Of a stretch of 18,488 nucleotides of DNA, positions 1-6,054 are shown in pieces. The position numbers were made by a program, and so were the translations under genes. This DNA comes from CAXMST01 sp964196325 (lineage in GTDB: Bacteria > Actinomycetota > Thermoleophilia > Solirubrobacterales > 70-9), in the NCBI GenBank assembly GCA_964196325.1, contig CAXMST010000093.1, forward strand, positions 1 to 18,488. The letters are read 5' to 3'. Each line of letters starts with the position of its first letter. Positions within the stretch are counted from its first letter, which is position 1. The notes under the pieces were generated by a model that saw only the letters and a program-made list of their open reading frames with translations, ran no database searches and had not been told where the DNA came from.

Positions 1-159
1 ACGCTCGCAGACCCAGACTTGACCCTGCCTGCGGTCCGAGCGCCTTGTGACCTGCTCCCCGACGAGTGGGAAACGGTCGCAGCAGCCGCAGCGGGCGGCG
101 CCGTCAATCGGCACGCCAAGCGCGCTGCGTGGGTCGTCGCCGGCCGAAACGAGCGGCAT
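1..159 (-). CDS. Possible zinc-ribbon protein, N-terminal part, cut by the left window edge
   Basis: Reading the minus strand from an ATG at 159 gives 53 codons open to the edge, starting MPLVSAGDDPRSALGVPIDG. Cysteines sit at residues 24, 26, 27 and 51 (RCGCCDRF, then VWVCER). The CxxC followed about 24 residues later by another Cys would suit a small zinc ribbon whose last Cys lies just outside the window. The frame stays open upstream to a TGA near position 300 but offers no other usual start codon. No Shine-Dalgarno or clear -10 is visible. A plus-strand frame at 19-204 also reads plausibly, so this call rests mainly on the cysteine pattern. Function is unknown; this is a tentative gene. 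Confidence 0.42.
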   Translation of the reverse strand, partial: MPLVSAGDDPRSALGVPIDGAARCGCCDRFPLVGEQVTRRSDRRQGQVWVCER

Positions 160-287
160 CGGTGGCGCTACGGGAATCGCCCCGTCGCGGGCGAGAAGTC
201 GTAGTCCGGGTGTCGACGCTGCCTCGATCCCAACAGCTTCGCCGGTGCCTCCCAGAGTCCTGCCGTCGCCGCCATCCTTGCGCGGGA

Positions 288-293
288 TAGAAT
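288..293 (+). promoter_or_regulatory. Candidate -10 element (TAGAAT) of the SRPBCC gene
   Basis: TAGAAT fits the actinobacterial TANNNT -10 pattern and ends 10 nt before the ATG at 304. Transcription would begin only a few bases before the start codon. No Shine-Dalgarno lies between them and no clear -35 is visible. The stretch from 160 to 287 shows nothing else I can support. Confidence 0.45.
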
Positions 294-303
294 CGCGACG
301 TCA

Positions 304-801
304 ATGGGACCGATCACGGCCACGATCACGATCGACGCGCCGCGCGAGCGGATCTACGAGCTGCTTGCCGATCTGGCCAAGCGGCCCGCGTTCTGTGACC
401 ACTTCGCCAGTCCGTACCACCTGCAGCGGCTCGAGTCGCGCGGGGTTGGGGCTGCCGCCCGCTTTCATGTCGATGCTCCGCGCTTTCCGATCTGGCTCGA
501 GACCGAGATCACCGAGCTCGAGCCACCTCATCGGATCGTCGAGCGCGGCCACGGCTCACGGGCCGACCGCATGGAGCTGGGCACAGTCTGGGAGCTGGTC
601 GAGGGCCCTGGCGAGACGACCGATGTGACCGTCACCTTCTGGACCGAGCCCGGCAACTCGGTCGACGAGGCGAAAGCCAAGCTGGGAGCGGCCCGCTGGT
701 ACCGCAAGCAGTGGCGTACAGCTTTGCGTCGGGTCCGCGACCTGGTCGAGGCGGGCGAGGCGGTCGAGCCACTGCGCGTCGCAGGCGCCAGTCACCTTTG
801 A
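304..801 (+). CDS. SRPBCC (polyketide cyclase/START-like) family protein
   Basis: This 165-residue protein begins ITATITIDAPRERIYELLAD, the usual first strand and helix of SRPBCC proteins. It continues with alternating beta strands (a ...ETEITELEPPHRIVERGHG... segment and TDVTVTFWTEPG) and ends in a long helix around residues 120-152 (AKLGAARWYRKQWRTALRRVRDLVE). That matches the helix-grip fold, which encloses a hydrophobic ligand cavity. No signal peptide is seen, so it is probably cytosolic. The length is normal for the family. The fold does not predict a ligand; members range from lipid carriers to cyclases. The start is fixed by the ATG just downstream of a -10-like element. It is probably monocistronic or read through into the downstream lipoprotein gene. 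Confidence 0.85.
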   Translation: MGPITATITIDAPRERIYELLADLAKRPAFCDHFASPYHLQRLESRGVGAAARFHVDAPRFPIWLETEITELEPPHRIVERGHGSRADRMELGTVWELVEGPGETTDVTVTFWTEPGNSVDEAKAKLGAARWYRKQWRTALRRVRDLVEAGEAVEPLRVAGASHL

Positions 802-839
802 GCGGGTCTGCCCGGCCCGACCCCCCGGCCCCGCGCCGA

Positions 840-845
840 TAGACT
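840..845 (+). promoter_or_regulatory. Candidate -10 element (TAGACT) of the lipoprotein gene
   Basis: TAGACT matches TANNNT and ends 11 nt before the ATG at 857. Its last base is the first base of the TTG at 845, the longer possible start, so initiation at that TTG is unlikely. No Shine-Dalgarno is seen, consistent with a near-leaderless mRNA. Confidence 0.42.
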
Positions 846-856
846 TGCGCCCGCTC

Positions 857-1408
857 ATGCCCCGCAAGGTCCCCGGACTACTTTTTCTCCTGCTCGCGCT
901 GCTCGCCGCACCGCTGCTCGCCGCCTGTGGCGCCGAGGACGAGGAGGGGGGCGCGCCCGAGGCAGTCGAAGGTGAGGCCCTCGAGCTGGGCGAGCTGCAC
1001 TACAACGTCCAGATCACCCGGATCCTGAACCCGGCCGGGATCGATGATGCCGAGTATCTGGAGGGGCTGCCGGCGCCGCCAAGCGGCCAGGACTATCTCG
1101 CGGTCTTCATGAGGATCCAGAACGAGGGCGAGGAGGCACTCAGCATCCCCCTCGAGATGCCGATCACGACCAGCCGCGACCAGGTGTTCGAGCCGATCGA
1201 AACCGACAACCCGTTCGCTCTCGACCTCGGCTCGGAGATCCCAGCAGGGGGCCAGGCGCCCGCGATCGGCACAGCCGCCGCCAACGGTCCGATCAAGGGC
1301 TCGATGCTGCTCTTTCTCGTCGACGACGCCGCGACGGAGAACCGGCCGCTCGAGCTCGAGATTCCGGGGCCCGACGGGGAGACCGGCATGATCGAGCTCG
1401 ACCTCTGA
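857..1408 (+). CDS. Lipoprotein with a DUF4352-like extracellular domain
   Basis: The 183-residue product starts MPRKVPG, followed by a strongly hydrophobic stretch and the lipobox LAAC with the lipidated Cys at residue 24. It should be anchored to the outer face of the membrane. An acidic linker (GAEDEEGG) follows, then a beta-rich domain: ELHYNVQITRILNP, YLAVFMRIQNEGEEALSIP and a C-terminal LELEIPGPDGETG strand pair. A strand pattern of the form LAVFMRIQNEGEE recalls the DUF4352/telomere-factor-like immunoglobulin fold of Gram-positive lipoproteins; that family call is by resemblance only. A TTG at 845 in the same frame would add four residues but overlaps the -10 element, so I use the ATG. 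It converges on the penicillin-binding protein gene. Confidence 0.85.
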   Translation: MPRKVPGLLFLLLALLAAPLLAACGAEDEEGGAPEAVEGEALELGELHYNVQITRILNPAGIDDAEYLEGLPAPPSGQDYLAVFMRIQNEGEEALSIPLEMPITTSRDQVFEPIETDNPFALDLGSEIPAGGQAPAIGTAAANGPIKGSMLLFLVDDAATENRPLELEIPGPDGETGMIELDL

Positions 1409-1422
1409 GCGACCGGCAACCG

Positions 1423-1475
1423 TCTAGAGCGCCCCCTCGCGGGCACGGTCATTCGGAATCAGTGATCTAGAGCGC
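1423..1475. repeat. 10-bp direct repeat TCTAGAGCGC flanking repeat copy 1
   Basis: TCTAGAGCGC occurs at 1423-1432 and again at 1466-1475, bracketing most of the 33-bp dispersed repeat. The right copy includes the stop codon of the penicillin-binding protein gene and the left copy lies in the spacer. This could be a duplication made when the intervening sequence was inserted, or a chance echo in GC-rich DNA. The second 33-bp copy has no matching flanks. Confidence 0.6.
1438..1470 (-). repeat. 33-bp dispersed repeat, copy 1, abutting the PBP stop codon
   Basis: These 33 bases are identical to 15343-15375. On the minus strand the element begins with the last base before the TAG stop of the penicillin-binding protein gene and continues through ATCACTGATTCCGAATGACC into a GC-rich end. 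It contains the palindrome ATTCGGAAT at 1451-1459. Its placement makes it the first 32 or so bases of the 3' untranslated region. There is no T-tract, so a simple intrinsic terminator is not evident. Confidence 0.9.
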
Positions 1476-3200
1476 GCCCGCGAGAATCTCGCGAGCGATC
1501 GGCGCCGCGACCACGCCGCCGTCCCCGTCCGCGTTGACGACCATTACCGCGACGGCGAGCTTGGGCTTGTTGGCCGGGGCGTAGGCGGTAAACCACGCGT
1601 CGACCTCGAGCTCCGGCTCGGCCTCGGGGTCGTCGGGGTCGATCTCCTGGTTCGGCTTAGGACCAAGCTCCGCGGTCCCGGTCTTGCCGGCAACACTGGT
1701 ATCGGGCAATGCTGCTGCTGTGCCTGTCCCGTTCTGCACTACCTGGATCATCATCTCCGCAACCTGCTTGGCGATCCGCGGCGTCGTCACCTCGACCTCG
1801 CCGACCCCGGAGACAAGGTCGGGATTCTTGACCAGGGACGTCGGCGAGCGCACGCCGTCGTTGGCGATCGTCTGCGCGACCGATGCCATCTGCAGCGGTG
1901 TTGCCAGGACCAGCCCCTGGCCGAGCGCGCTGACGCCGGCCTCCAGCTCACCGCCGATCGGGTCCGGGATCGTGCTGGAGGCTGGCTGCGTCGCGGCCAG
2001 CGCCTCCTCGTTGTAGAGCGTCGGGGCCGAGTTGAAGCCGAACTTCTCGGCCAGCTCCAACAGCTTCTCGGGGCCGAGCTCGGCCCCGAGCGGCGCGAAC
2101 ACCGTGTTGCACGAGAGCGCGAAGCTGACCGTCAGGGTGCCGCCGCAAAGCTCCTTGTGGGCGTTCCTGATCTCGCGGCCGCCGGCGTTGGTCGAGGTCA
2201 CCACGGGGTATTCGGTGTCCGGTGTTGCCAGCCCGTCTTCCAGGGCCCCGGTCAGAGTCACGATCTTGAACGTCGACCCCGGCGGCTGGGGTGCGGAGAG
2301 GGCGATTCCGGCAAGGGCCCTGACCTCGCCGTTGCGGGCGTCGAGCACGGCCACGCCGCCGAACTTGTCGCCGAGGGCGTTTGCCGCGATCGACTGGATG
2401 GACGGATCGAGCGTGGTCCGCAGTGGCTTTCCTTCGGTGGGCGGGGCCGAGGCCAGCTCGCGGCGCTCGCCGTCACCGACCGCGAACAGGGTCCCGCCTG
2501 GGACTCCGGCGAGGTGGCCGTCGAAGGCCAGCTCGAGGCCGGAGATGCCGGCGCTCGTCCCTTCCGGGAATCCCTGGCGCCGCATCTCGCGGGCGCGTGC
2601 GGTCGGCGCCTCGCCCACCTCACCGACAGCGACCCCGCCTGCTCCGGTGCTGACGCGCGCCTCTACCGGTCCCTCCGCCAGGACCGCTCCCTCCGCGCCG
2701 AGAATCCGGGCCCGCTCCGGCGCAGTCGTCTCCCGTGCTAACTCCTCGCCCTGCCCCAGGCCGGGGAAGACGAGGTTCGGGCGCCAGTCGAGGGCGCCCT
2801 CGACGACTGGGATGTCGAGCTCTGCGCTGACCGACCCAAACGAGTCGGTGGTAACTTCGAGCGGCGCCACGAGCACCTCCTGACCGCCGTCGTCGACGGG
2901 GCCGCGCAGCTCGCCGACGGTGATCGATTCGATCGTGGCCGTGCGCTCGGCCTCGGTGTAGGCCAGCTCGAAGTCTTTGCGGCTGACCCTCTCGGCTGCG
3001 TCGGGGCTGAGCTCCGCGTACATGGCGTCGTAGTCACCCGTGACCCAGGCCTCGGCGAAGCGCTGGCCGGCGTCTCGTTCGGTCGAACCGGACGCGACGA
3101 CGGCCCCGACCACAAAGGCCGCCAGGGCGATCGCGCCCAGGGGAACGGCCCGGGCGAGTACCCGGCGCCGACGCCTCGCATGTGGTGATATCGGACCCAA
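1467..3200 (-). CDS. Penicillin-binding protein with MecA_N/NTF2-like domain and transpeptidase domain
   Basis: This 577-residue class B-type penicillin-binding protein cross-links peptidoglycan outside the membrane. A basic N-terminus (HARRRRRVLARAV) and one membrane anchor at about 18-37 are followed by an NTF2-like/MecA_N domain (about 42-150: AGQRFAEAWVTGDYDAMYAEL). A linking dimerisation-like region spans about 160-245, and the transpeptidase domain about 260-577. The three active-site motifs are present: STFK with nucleophile Ser309, SCN at 363-365 and KTGT at 506-509. The start is a TTG, chosen because AAGGGG lies 7 nt upstream on the minus strand and no ATG or GTG fits. The gene is divergent from the MarP-like gene and has a structured leader. 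Homologues of this shape include the PbpA/MecA_N group; the exact role (division, elongation or beta-lactam tolerance) cannot be told. Confidence 0.93.
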   Translation of the reverse strand: MGPISPHARRRRRVLARAVPLGAIALAAFVVGAVVASGSTERDAGQRFAEAWVTGDYDAMYAELSPDAAERVSRKDFELAYTEAERTATIESITVGELRGPVDDGGQEVLVAPLEVTTDSFGSVSAELDIPVVEGALDWRPNLVFPGLGQGEELARETTAPERARILGAEGAVLAEGPVEARVSTGAGGVAVGEVGEAPTARAREMRRQGFPEGTSAGISGLELAFDGHLAGVPGGTLFAVGDGERRELASAPPTEGKPLRTTLDPSIQSIAANALGDKFGGVAVLDARNGEVRALAGIALSAPQPPGSTFKIVTLTGALEDGLATPDTEYPVVTSTNAGGREIRNAHKELCGGTLTVSFALSCNTVFAPLGAELGPEKLLELAEKFGFNSAPTLYNEEALAATQPASSTIPDPIGGELEAGVSALGQGLVLATPLQMASVAQTIANDGVRSPTSLVKNPDLVSGVGEVEVTTPRIAKQVAEMMIQVVQNGTGTAAALPDTSVAGKTGTAELGPKPNQEIDPDDPEAEPELEVDAWFTAYAPANKPKLAVAVMVVNADGDGGVVAAPIAREILAGAL

Positions 3201-3248
3201 CGAAATTCCCCTTCGGGGGCTTCCCCCAACCCCCGCTCGCTCCGCGAG
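3201..3248 (-). promoter_or_regulatory. Structured leader of the PBP gene with competing hairpins over the Shine-Dalgarno
   Basis: Three short perfect stems can form. CCCC 3208-3211 pairs with GGGG 3215-3218. GGGGG 3215-3219 can instead pair with CCCCC 3223-3227. CTCGC 3236-3240 pairs with GCGAG 3244-3248. The first two share 3215-3218 and exclude one another. The first buries part of the Shine-Dalgarno AAGGGG (3208-3213 on the complement), which sits 7 nt before the TTG start. A minus-strand TAGCCT (3261-3266) could be the -10. Regulation is inference; G/C runs can form such stems by chance. Confidence 0.4.
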
Positions 3249-3313
3249 AGGGCCTATGGAAGGCTACTCGGGCGGGATGTCTGAGCCGATGGCCCGGGCG
3301 ACAAGGCGGAACG

Positions 3314-4459
3314 ATGACTGCGATCGACTGGGCAATAGTCATTCTGGTAGTGCTTCTGGTGCCGGTTGGCTATCGGCGCGGGCTGGTCGTCGGCGCGCTG
3401 GCCCTGCTCGGATTCGCTGGCGGTGTGGTCCTCGGCAGCCGCCTTGGGCCGCCGCTGCTGGCCGAGGGCGCCGAATCTCCCTATGCGCCCGTGGCAGCCC
3501 TCGCGGCCGGCCTGATGCTCGGCGGAATCCTCGCTGTGCTGTTGGAGGGGATCGGGCTCTCGATTCGTGACCGGCTGCCCAAGCGGTTCGGGATCGAGCG
3601 CGTCGACGCTGCGGCAGGAGCGGTCATGCTGGGCCTGCTCGGGCTCGCCGTTGCCTGGGTCCTCGGCGCCGTCGCGCTCAACACGCCGGGCTTGCGCGAA
3701 TATCGGCCCGAGATTCGCCAGTCGGCGATTCTCGCCGAGCTGAACTCGCGGTTCCCCCCCTCGGGTCCGATCCTGAACGCGCTCAGCAGCCTGGACCCGA
3801 CGCCGCTGCTGCGCGGGCCGAACGCCGACGTCGCGGCGCCCAGGGAGGAGATCCTGGCCGAGCCTGGGGTCGAGGAGGGCTCCGCCGCCGTCGTCCGCGT
3901 CATCGGCATCGCCTGCGGGCTGATGGTCAGCGGCTCGGGTTGGGTGGCGGCGCCGGGGCTCGTGGTCACCAACGCCCATGTGCTTGCCGGCCAAGATCAG
4001 ACCACCGTCGAGACGGCCGAGGGCGCGGCGCACGACGCCGCCGCGATCGCCTACCGCCCCCACAACGACATCGCGGTGCTCAGCGTCCCGGGACTGGAGG
4101 CTGCTCCGCTGGAGCTGGTCGGGGATCCGAGTCGCGGCACCAACGGTGCGATCGTCGGCTACCCGGGCGGCGGTGAGCGCACGGTCGCTGCGGCGCGGTT
4201 GGGGACCACCGATGAGGTCAGCAGTGAGGACTCCTATGGGCGTGGCCCGATCGAGCGCGAGATGACTTCCTTCCGTGGCGAGGTGCTGAGCGGCAACTCG
4301 GGTGGACCGGTGATCGACCGCAGGGGCCGGGTGCTGGCGACGGTCTTCGCCTCGGCCTTGGGCACGGACTCACCGCAGGGACTGGGCGTCCCCAACGGGA
4401 TTGCCGCGCGGGTCCTTGCCGCCGCGGGTGAGCCGGTCGACACCGGGCCGTGCGCCTAG
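3314..4459 (+). CDS. MarP-like membrane-anchored periplasmic serine protease (CvpA domain plus trypsin-like domain)
   Basis: The 381-residue product has a CvpA/colicin-V-type membrane region with about four hydrophobic segments (near 5-20, 23-42, 57-80 and 100-122). A linker and a chymotrypsin-fold protease domain (about 185-375) follow. The catalytic triad is His222 (VTNAHVLAG), Asp252 (HNDIAVLSV) and Ser329 (SGNSGGPV). Cys201 and Cys380 bracket the protease domain with nearly the spacing of the disulfide cysteines that regulate MarP of Mycobacterium tuberculosis. In that organism MarP supports acid and oxidative-stress survival through cell-wall hydrolase processing; the same role here is inference. 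The start is the ATG at 3314, with AAGGCGG 4 nt upstream. The frame opens 44 codons earlier, but that extension is not membrane-protein-like and overlaps the divergent leader. Confidence 0.93.
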   Translation: MTAIDWAIVILVVLLVPVGYRRGLVVGALALLGFAGGVVLGSRLGPPLLAEGAESPYAPVAALAAGLMLGGILAVLLEGIGLSIRDRLPKRFGIERVDAAAGAVMLGLLGLAVAWVLGAVALNTPGLREYRPEIRQSAILAELNSRFPPSGPILNALSSLDPTPLLRGPNADVAAPREEILAEPGVEEGSAAVVRVIGIACGLMVSGSGWVAAPGLVVTNAHVLAGQDQTTVETAEGAAHDAAAIAYRPHNDIAVLSVPGLEAAPLELVGDPSRGTNGAIVGYPGGGERTVAAARLGTTDEVSSEDSYGRGPIEREMTSFRGEVLSGNSGGPVIDRRGRVLATVFASALGTDSPQGLGVPNGIAARVLAAAGEPVDTGPCA

Positions 4460-4510
4460 GAAATCCCGGGGCTGAACGGTCTTGCGGCTGAGGCCGCCGC
4501 ACCGCTTCGC

Positions 4511-4516
4511 TACGCT
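4511..4516 (+). promoter_or_regulatory. Candidate -10 element (TACGCT) giving a leaderless HxlR mRNA
   Basis: TACGCT ends 6 nt before the ATG at 4523, the distance expected if transcription starts at the A of the start codon. No Shine-Dalgarno is present. A small stem, GCGGC 4484-4488 with GCCGC 4493-4497 (loop TGAG), lies just upstream and could end the preceding transcript or bind a regulator. Confidence 0.5.
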
Positions 4517-4522
4517 AATTCG

Positions 4523-4915
4523 ATGGCCTCCACCTCGGTGGACAACGTCGATCGGGAGGGCTTCGTCGCCAACCGGCCCAGCAGCGGGCCGCCCGGCACC
4601 GTCTGTCCCCACTTCCGCGCACTGGTCGAACTTGTCGGTCGCCGCTGGAGCGGCGCGATTCTCGTGACCCTGCTCGACGGGCCCCAGTTCTTCCGCGATC
4701 TCGGCTCGGCGGTCCCGGGGATCTCGGATCGCCTGCTCTCCCAGCGCCTCCGGGAGCTCGAGTCGGAGGGCCTGGTCGAGCGCTGCGTGCACACGGGAAC
4801 CCCGTCTCGCGTCTCCTACGCGCTGAGCGACCGCGGCCGCGACCTGGAGCCCGCGATTCGTGAGCTCAAGGACTGGGTCAGGCGCTGGGTGCCTGAGGAG
4901 GAGCGGGCCTCCTAG
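4523..4915 (+). CDS. HxlR-family winged-helix transcriptional regulator
   Basis: This 130-residue regulator has the HxlR domain over about residues 25-115. It opens with the family cysteine in VCPHFRALVELVGRRWSGAIL (Cys28) and continues with the recognition helix region ISDRLLSQRLRELESEGLV. The wing follows at about 85-102 (ERCVHTGTPSRVSYALSDRG). Members bind DNA as dimers and often sense electrophiles or redox state through the N-terminal Cys; that is family knowledge and not shown here. The N-terminal 24 residues are an unconserved-looking tail. No target gene is obvious: the neighbour downstream is convergent, with stops about 16 nt apart. Autoregulation at the start-proximal promoter is possible. 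Confidence 0.93.
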   Translation: MASTSVDNVDREGFVANRPSSGPPGTVCPHFRALVELVGRRWSGAILVTLLDGPQFFRDLGSAVPGISDRLLSQRLRELESEGLVERCVHTGTPSRVSYALSDRGRDLEPAIRELKDWVRRWVPEEERAS

Positions 4916-4931
4916 GGGCGGCGTTCCCGTC

Positions 4932-5366
4932 CTAGCCTGGGGCAGTGACCGTCAGTGCGCCTTCCGGGGACCCGTGCCGACTCCCTCTATTCGCGTTGAT
5001 TCGGCCCCTGACCGTGTAGACACCTCGGGCCAGGTATTGGGGGATCCGAAGCCGCTGCTTCGCGAGCAGAGCCACGCTTGCGGAGGCCGGCCGGTCGCCT
5101 GCGATCGAGGAGACCACCTCTACCGACGTCCCGTCGCTGGCGATCAGCTCGAACCGTCGTGTCGCCCTCAGCCCGATTGGTGGTTCACCGTTGACGAAGA
5201 CCGTGACGGACCCTCCGGCCGGCGCGGATCTCGGCCTTATCGCCAGACTGAGGTCGTCGATGAACTGCTGGGTGGGATACTCGCCGTCTCACCCTGCGAA
5301 CGCCAGGGAGGTGATCACCGCCGCCGCCACCGCCAAGCGAGCAACCCCGCGCGGGGCTTGGAGCAT
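4932..5366 (-). pseudogene. Secreted Ig-like-domain protein gene interrupted by an in-frame TGA at the signal-peptide end
   Basis: On the minus strand an ATG at 5366 (or GTG at 5369) opens MLQAPRGVARLAVAAAVITS followed by LAFAG, a good Sec signal peptide of 25 codons. Codon 26 is TGA (5289-5291). The same frame then stays open for another 118 codons to a TAG at 4932. The continuation reads DGEYPTQQFIDDLSLAIRPR, then SAPAGGSVTVFVNGEPP, RRFELIASDGTSVEVVSS and ARGVYTVRGRINANRG, like one secreted beta-sandwich (Ig-like) domain. An upstream TAG at 5385-5387 bounds the frame. Because signal peptide and mature domain share a frame across the stop, this is either a recently broken gene, a sequencing error or stop readthrough. 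It is co-directional with the cyclotransferase-like gene 75 nt upstream and may be the last gene of that operon. No name can be given. Confidence 0.68.
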
Positions 5367-5441
5367 CACCCAAGGCCAGTCGGCCTATCTGACTCCCGAC
5401 CGGCGTTGTGACCGCAGGTCCGGACTGCCCTTCGGGGTGGC

Positions 5442-6035
5442 CTACCAGTCGCGTGGGTTCCCGTCGGGGATCGAGTCCGCCACCAGGACGCCGTCGATCA
5501 GCTCTGCCGGGTAGGGCAGGGTGTTGCGACGGTACTCCTGGGTGTGGGCGGCTCCGAGGGCCTCGAGGCCGGCCTCAACGACGTTGGCGTAGCTGCGCAG
5601 GATCACCGCGTCAGGGGGCGGGGCGGGGGCTAGGTGCCGGCTCTTGGCGACATAGGTCACGACCCGACCGAACTCGCGACGGCCGGCCACATCGGTGATC
5701 TGTTCGGCCACCTCCACTCGGTTGTAGCGGAGCTCGCGCGCGTCGAGTCGCTCGAGCTCGGCCGGCTCGATCTCGATCAGGCAGCCGTTGACCGACTCGG
5801 CCTGGCTGCTACCCGCGGGCTCCACGTTCAGGCCCAAGACCCACTCCGGCACGCTGCCGTCGACGGCCCTGGCAAAGGTCTTCTCGCACGTGCGGTTGTG
5901 GCGGGCCAGCGAGAAGCGTCGTTTCCAGCCCGGCAGACTGGCCGCCCAGACCTTGTCCACCGGGCGGCCCAGGGTCGTCGCGGCGCTGGTCCGCTCGACC
6001 AGCGAGCCGTACGCGAACACCGCGATCGAGTCCAT
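5442..6035 (-). CDS. Gamma-glutamylcyclotransferase-like (GGCT fold) protein
   Basis: The product of 197 residues begins MDSIAVFAYGSL, the diagnostic glycine-rich substrate loop (YGSL at 9-12) of the GGCT/AIG2-like fold. Glu101, in DARELRYNRVEV, sits where the family keeps its catalytic acid. Family enzymes cyclise gamma-glutamyl amines or peptides to 5-oxoproline. The C-terminal part (about 130-197, RSYANVVEAGLEALGA...) is longer than minimal GGCT domains and looks helical. Hence the substrate could differ. I start at the ATG at 6035, 19 nt after the AddA-like stop; a longer frame would add 15 unlikely residues inside that gene. The tight spacing implies co-transcription with the addB-addA pair, although no functional link is known to me. 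Confidence 0.82.
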   Translation of the reverse strand: MDSIAVFAYGSLVERTSAATTLGRPVDKVWAASLPGWKRRFSLARHNRTCEKTFARAVDGSVPEWVLGLNVEPAGSSQAESVNGCLIEIEPAELERLDARELRYNRVEVAEQITDVAGRREFGRVVTYVAKSRHLAPAPPPDAVILRSYANVVEAGLEALGAAHTQEYRRNTLPYPAELIDGVLVADSIPDGNPRDW

Positions 6036-6054
6036 GCCAAGAGGGTAGCCCCGC

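Noticed and set aside
2032..2883. 283-codon plus-strand frame opposite the penicillin-binding protein gene
   Set aside because: Ser/Pro/Arg-rich shadow of the transpeptidase coding region, without motifs.
3182..3313. 44-codon N-terminal extension of the MarP-like protein
   Set aside because: It overlaps the divergent leader, lacks membrane character, and the ATG at 3314 has a ribosome site and begins a normal CvpA segment.
5289..5291. TGA read as selenocysteine in the secreted protein
   Set aside because: No sign of a bacterial SECIS hairpin was evident after the codon, and the residue sits at a signal-peptide junction where selenocysteine has no role.
4860..5411. 183-codon plus-strand frame in the gap after the HxlR gene
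   Set aside because: Basic, motif-free translation; the minus strand of the same stretch has a signal peptide and a beta-sandwich-like domain in one frame.
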